From: Chloroflexota bacterium
Lineage (GTDB): Bacteria; Chloroflexota; Limnocylindria; P2-11E
Reading direction: 5' to 3'
DNA: 7,974 nucleotides
NCBI GenBank assembly: GCA_016875665.1
Contig: VGPA01000059.1
Location: 1 to 7,974 of the forward strand
Each line of letters starts with the position of its first letter. Position 1 is the stretch's first letter. Positions 5,154 to 7,974 of the stretch are shown one piece after another. The position numbers were made by a program, and so were the translations under genes. The notes under the pieces were generated by a model that searched no databases, was not told where the DNA came from, and was given only the letters and a program-made list of their open reading frames with translations.

Positions 5154-6199
5154 GGCTCCGCAGCGCATTGATCGCGGCACTTGTGCTCTCGGTCGCGACG
5201 GCATGGCCGGCCGCCGCCGACGACGACTGGTGGGACTGGGGCTGGTACGAACCGGAGGCCGCATGGGAACCCGCCTGGGAGCCCGCCTGGGAGCCCGTAT
5301 GGGAACCCGTGTGGGAGCCCGGGCCGGAGCCTGGGTGGGAGCCGCTGGTGGAGCCGGCGCCCGAGCCCCCGTGGGAGCCCGTCATCCCCGACGGCTTCTA
5401 TCTCGTGACCGAGGTGTACGTCCGCGACGTGGTCACGGTCGACGGTCCTCTCACCACGTATTCGACCGAGACGGCCTACGACTCACCCGGCACATACGCC
5501 CGTGAGCTCGGCGCGGTCGAGACGGGGATGGCGAGCCCGTACGACTCGGCCGCCCTCAATGGGCGGGCGTCGCTCGGCGACGGTCGCGGCGTGGCCGGCA
5601 CGTTCTACGAGACCTTCCTCATGACCGCCGACGGCCTCGTATCGCTCGGCGTCACGTTCTTCCAGGACGACTCCGACCTCGCGCGAACGGGTGGAGCCGT
5701 CCCGCGGGTCCAGGGCACGACGCAGCCCGCAGCAGCGCCGGCGGGATCGAGCGAGGGGGCGCCCGATTCGATCGTGCAGACCGCCCCAGCGGGCGGGATG
5801 GTGGAGATCGCCCCTGCTTGGACGGATCCGCTCGAATACTCGCCGTCGGAGCCCGGTCCCGGCGCCCCGGTCGAACGGCGCGCCGGCTTCGTGGGCGCGC
5901 CGGGCGAGTCGCTGATCGAAGTGGTGCGCGGGCGAGCCATCGAGCTCCGCCCGTCCGCGTGGATCGAGGGCTCGAGCGCGGCCGTGCTCGACTGGCGGCT
6001 TGCCTCCGGCGTCGTCGTCGCCTCGGCGCGGGCGGGCGCGGGGAGCGCACCGTTCGCCGGCCGCTGGGACACGCTCGCGCCGCCGCGCACCACGTGGCGG
6101 CTCGACTTCGTGGTCGGCGTCGCGGATCCGCTCGTCGGCCGCGTCGAGGTACCCGCGGTCCTCGACGTTCGCGTGCTCGCACCGGCGCTCGTCGGATGA
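5150..6199 (+). CDS. Secreted Tad-operon protein with Trp-Glu-Pro tetrapeptide repeats, function unknown
   Basis: This 349-residue protein does not belong to a family I recognise. It starts with a Sec-type signal peptide: Arg at positions 2 and 4, a hydrophobic core at residues 6-18, and a probable cleavage after Ala23 in 'WPAAA'. The mature N-terminus is acidic and Trp-rich (DDDWWDWGWYEPE). Ten contiguous tetrapeptides of the form W/P/V-E-P-x follow at residues 39-78. Residues 83-178 look like a folded domain rich in Tyr, Thr and Val. A Pro/Ala/Gly-rich linker follows to about 230. The C-terminal part (about 245-349) alternates polar and hydrophobic residues and ends 'VPAVLDVRVLAPALVG', suggesting a beta-sandwich, possibly Ig-like. 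It has no cysteines, no LPxTG signal and no C-terminal membrane helix. Four-base ATGA overlaps join it to the TadG-like and CpaB genes, so it is probably a pilus-associated or surface protein. That role is inference from context. Confidence 0.75.
   Translation: MRLRSALIAALVLSVATAWPAAADDDWWDWGWYEPEAAWEPAWEPAWEPVWEPVWEPGPEPGWEPLVEPAPEPPWEPVIPDGFYLVTEVYVRDVVTVDGPLTTYSTETAYDSPGTYARELGAVETGMASPYDSAALNGRASLGDGRGVAGTFYETFLMTADGLVSLGVTFFQDDSDLARTGGAVPRVQGTTQPAAAPAGSSEGAPDSIVQTAPAGGMVEIAPAWTDPLEYSPSEPGPGAPVERRAGFVGAPGESLIEVVRGRAIELRPSAWIEGSSAAVLDWRLASGVVVASARAGAGSAPFAGRWDTLAPPRTTWRLDFVVGVADPLVGRVEVPAVLDVRVLAPALVG
5264..5383 (+). repeat. Ten tandem 12-bp units encoding (W/P/V)EPx
   Basis: Ten consecutive 12-bp units, consensus TGG GAG CCC GNN, encode WEPA, WEPA, WEPV, WEPV, WEPG, PEPG, WEPL, VEPA, PEPP and WEPV. 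The first five are nearly identical in DNA and differ mainly at third positions (GAA/GAG, GCC/GTA/GTG). Later units have drifted. The unit is a multiple of three, so changes in copy number would keep the reading frame. Confidence 0.9.
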
Positions 6200-6849
6200 T
6201 CGGGCGGCGCGCCCTCGTGGCGATCGCGCTCATCGCGGGGCTCGTGGCGGGCACGACGTACCTCGCCGCCACGCGCAGGGTCGCGGTCGTCGTCGCCGTG
6301 CGTGACATCGAGGCAACCGCGCCGCTCGCCATCGGCGACCTCGGCGTGCGCGAGTACCCGGTGGACTCGATCCCCGCCGGCGCGCTCGTCGAGACGGACG
6401 CCGCGGTCGGCAGATACCCGCGCGCCCCGCTCCTGCGTGGGCAGCTGATTCTCGAGCGGGGGCTTTCCGAGCGGGCGCCGGCGCTGGCATCGGGACTGAG
6501 CGCGCCGCCAGGAACCCGCGCGATCGCGCTTCCGGTCGGCCCGGCGCAGGCGGTCGGCGGCGCGGTCGTGCCGGGCTCCCGTGTGGACGTCGCCGCCGTT
6601 CCCGTGCAGGGACGCGCGCCGGCGGGGCGCACCGTCGAGATGCTCGGGTCGCGGCTGCTGGTGCTCGACGTTCGTTCGGAGAGCGGCACCCATCTCGTGC
6701 GGCCCAGTCAGCGACCCGGCGCCGGTGCGGCGGAGCGGATCGGGAGCGTGGTGATCGCGGTACCGATCGCCGACGCGCTCCGCGTCGCGGAGCGGATCGC
6801 CACGAGCTCGTTCGTTCTCGCGCTGGCCGCGGGCACGCCCGCGGGATGA
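6196..6849 (+). CDS. cpaB: Flp pilus assembly protein CpaB/RcpC (SAF domain)
   Basis: This 217-residue protein is anchored by one N-terminal transmembrane helix (about residues 6-25). It is followed by a SAF domain at about 31-90, with 'VVVAVRDIEATAPLAIGDL', 'YPVDSIPAGALV' and 'APLLRGQLILERGL', the usual CpaB/RcpC layout. The C-terminal half (from about residue 111), 'RAIALPVGPAQAVGGAVVPGSRVDVAAV', matches the domain that follows SAF in this family. In Gram-negative Tad systems CpaB supports the outer-membrane secretin and may bind peptidoglycan; it also occurs in lineages without a secretin. At 217 residues it is somewhat short for the family. The ATG overlaps the preceding stop (ATGA) with only a weak ribosome-binding site, so coupling to the upstream gene is likely. 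The frame stays open upstream to 5818, but that part lacks family similarity and overlaps the secreted-protein gene. Confidence 0.85.
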   Translation: MIGRRALVAIALIAGLVAGTTYLAATRRVAVVVAVRDIEATAPLAIGDLGVREYPVDSIPAGALVETDAAVGRYPRAPLLRGQLILERGLSERAPALASGLSAPPGTRAIALPVGPAQAVGGAVVPGSRVDVAAVPVQGRAPAGRTVEMLGSRLLVLDVRSESGTHLVRPSQRPGAGAAERIGSVVIAVPIADALRVAERIATSSFVLALAAGTPAG

Positions 6850-7400
6850 GCACCTTCGTCCTGACGCGGCTGGGCCGCGGTCGGATCGACCAGTGCCTCG
6901 CCCGCATGCCGTGGGCGCGGCTGTGGAGGCGCGCCGGGCGCCTGTATCTCGACCTGCACCCCGAGGACTCGGACGCGGCGGTGCGCTCCCTCGCATATGC
7001 CGGCGTCCGGGCTGAACCGTCGCTCGAGAGGCCGGCCATTCCCGAGCGCTCCGTCGGCGCGCGCGGGACGCTCGGACCCATGCTTGCGCCGCTCGCGCTG
7101 GACGTGGTGGTCGTCGGTCGAGTGCCCCTCGGGTTGGAGTGCGCACGTCTCCTCGCACGTCCGCTTCCCTGGTGGCCGGGCGCGAGCCAGCGCGTGCGTC
7201 GGTGCCGAGCGCTTCTGCGCGGCGAGGACGCCGCCTATCGATGGACGCGACGCGCTTGGGCGCCGGGCAGCGTCCTCCGTGACCGAGCGGTCGCGAGCGT
7301 GCTCCGTCCCGCGGTGTTCAGCGGCGTGTCCTTCGAGGAGGAGCCGCGGCATCTCGGCTACGCCGCGTCCGCATCGCTGGAACGATGGGCCTTCGCGTGA
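6846..7400 (+). CDS. Hypothetical Tad-operon protein, 184 residues
   Basis: I do not recognise this protein. It is Arg-rich and basic, with no signal peptide and no clear transmembrane helix. The most hydrophobic stretch, 'MLAPLALDVVVVGRVPLGLE' at about residues 79-98, is interrupted by charged residues. It has a run of Trp/Arg-containing helices ('YRWTRRAWAPG', 'SLERWAFA') and few cysteines. A cytoplasmic, possibly membrane-associated protein is likely. It is joined by ATGA to cpaB and by GTGA to the TadZ/CpaE-like gene, so it is co-translated with both. This place in a Tad operon suggests an adaptor or regulator of assembly, but that is inference. The coding frame is credible because both ends make exact 4-nt overlaps with well-supported genes. 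Confidence 0.65.
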   Translation: MSTFVLTRLGRGRIDQCLARMPWARLWRRAGRLYLDLHPEDSDAAVRSLAYAGVRAEPSLERPAIPERSVGARGTLGPMLAPLALDVVVVGRVPLGLECARLLARPLPWWPGASQRVRRCRALLRGEDAAYRWTRRAWAPGSVLRDRAVASVLRPAVFSGVSFEEEPRHLGYAASASLERWAFA

Positions 7401-7974
7401 AGGTCCGTGACATCCTCGACGCCACTCCGCTCGCATCGCTCGCGCTCGCACTGATGCGCGAAGCGACCGGCAGGGATCGGCCGCTGGAGCCCTTCGTGCC
7501 GGCGCGGCTCGAGCCGCTCCCGGCGCGGTCGCGCGTGGGCTTCTGGTCGCTCGTCGGAGGCGTCGGCGGCTCGACGACCGCGGCGCTCACAGCGCACCGT
7601 GCCACCGCCGCCGGCCGGCCCACGCTGCTGCTCGATCTCGACCGTTGGGCCCCCTCGGTCGCGCTACGAGCCGGGCTCGACGCGGCGACGGTGGCGGATG
7701 CGCTGCTCGCCCCCGGGCGTGAGCGCGAGCTCGTTTCGCGGTGGTCGGCCACGCCGGTGCTCCCCGCGCGGCCGGGCCTCCATGCGGTGCTCGGGCCGCG
7801 CGCCGGGGACCTCGTGACGGCCCTCGCCGCGGAGGGCGAGGTGGTCGTCGATCTGGGGTCGGGGGCCGACGCGCTGGAGCCGGGCCTCCTCGCATCGCTG
7901 ACCGAGCTCGAGGTCGTGACGGGCACCCGTGCGGCTCAGATCAACGCGGCGTTTTGCAGCGTGGCGCTGCTCGC
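7397..7974 (+). CDS. tadZ: TadZ/CpaE-like MinD/ParA-family ATPase, N-terminal part (3' end outside window)
   Basis: At least 192 residues of a P-loop protein of the MinD/ParA group run off the window end. TadZ/CpaE proteins sit at the cell pole or membrane and position the Tad machine. After about 45 residues comes 'VGFWSLVGGVGGSTTAALTA', with the P-loop at residues 54-61, followed by 'TLLLDLDRWAPSVALRAG' with Asp80 and Asp82, the usual second motif. Both the signature lysine before GG and the P-loop lysine are replaced (Val53 and Gly58), so ATP binding or hydrolysis may be weak or absent. TadZ proteins are known for atypical Walker A motifs. A CpaE-type receiver domain is not present ahead of the P-loop. 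The GTG at 7397 overlaps the preceding stop (GTGA); an in-frame ATG at 7385 with a 16-nt overlap is the alternative start. The ATPase TadA/CpaF would be expected next. Confidence 0.8.
   Translation, partial: MKVRDILDATPLASLALALMREATGRDRPLEPFVPARLEPLPARSRVGFWSLVGGVGGSTTAALTAHRATAAGRPTLLLDLDRWAPSVALRAGLDAATVADALLAPGRERELVSRWSATPVLPARPGLHAVLGPRAGDLVTALAAEGEVVVDLGSGADALEPGLLASLTELEVVTGTRAAQINAAFCSVALL

Noticed and set aside
5264..5383. Regular repeats as a possible CRISPR array
   Set aside because: Units are 12 bp with no spacers, lie inside a coding frame and encode a regular peptide.
5074..5385. Minus-strand open frame encoding GSxxGSx repeats
   Set aside because: The repeats are only the reverse complement of the WEPx 12-bp array. 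The sense frame has a signal peptide and operon overlaps.
5605..7158. 517-codon open frame on the minus strand over the secreted protein and cpaB
   Set aside because: Shadow frame with Arg/Pro/Ala-rich composition. CpaB on the plus strand is clear.

Overview
The window is very GC-rich, densely packed and almost wholly coding. No rRNA, tRNA, insertion sequence or CRISPR array is visible. The protein content suits a high-GC bacterium with an actinobacterial-type or Chloroflexota-type gene complement. The evidence is a transsulfuration pair, a BACH/YciA-type thioesterase with an actinobacterial-looking sequence, and a Tad locus with a very short Flp pilin. I cannot fix the phylum from the sequence alone, and whether the envelope has one or two membranes is undecided.

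Region 1 (2-3530, + strand) is one tightly packed operon for sulfur and thiol metabolism. It holds the 3' part of a cystathionine beta-synthase with two CBS motifs, a complete PLP-dependent cystathionine gamma-lyase/synthase, a small VOC (glyoxalase-fold) protein, the membrane thiol-disulfide transporter CcdA, and a membrane-anchored TlpA/ResA-like thioredoxin. The junctions are a 1-nt overlap, a 3-nt gap, a 4-nt overlap and a 0-nt gap. The first two enzymes would make cysteine from homocysteine and serine. The last two would carry reducing equivalents across the membrane to extracytoplasmic thiols, for example during cytochrome c maturation.

Region 2 (3527-4006, - strand) is a single hotdog-fold acyl-CoA thioesterase gene. 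It converges on the thioredoxin gene, and the two stop codons share one CTAG tetranucleotide.

Region 3 (4007-4129) is the only real intergenic stretch. It lies between divergent genes and carries a perfect 14-bp palindrome, a second short hairpin and a good ribosome-binding site.

Region 4 (4130 to the window end, + strand) is the front part of a Tad (tight adherence, Flp-type) pilus operon. In order it encodes a 55-residue Flp prepilin, a TadE-like pseudopilin, a TadG-like minor pilin, a secreted protein of unknown function with ten Trp-Glu-Pro-type tetrapeptide repeats, a CpaB/RcpC SAF-domain protein, a 184-residue protein I do not recognise, and the N-terminal part of a TadZ/CpaE-like ATPase whose P-loop lacks both usual lysines. 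With the favoured starts, all six junctions in this operon are 4-nt NTGA overlaps, and between them they use ATG, GTG, TTG and apparently CTG as starts. The motor ATPase (TadA/CpaF), TadB, TadC and a prepilin peptidase are not in the window; the first three are expected downstream.

The least explained parts are the Trp-Glu-Pro repeat protein and the 184-residue protein. They are candidate lineage-specific Tad accessory proteins.
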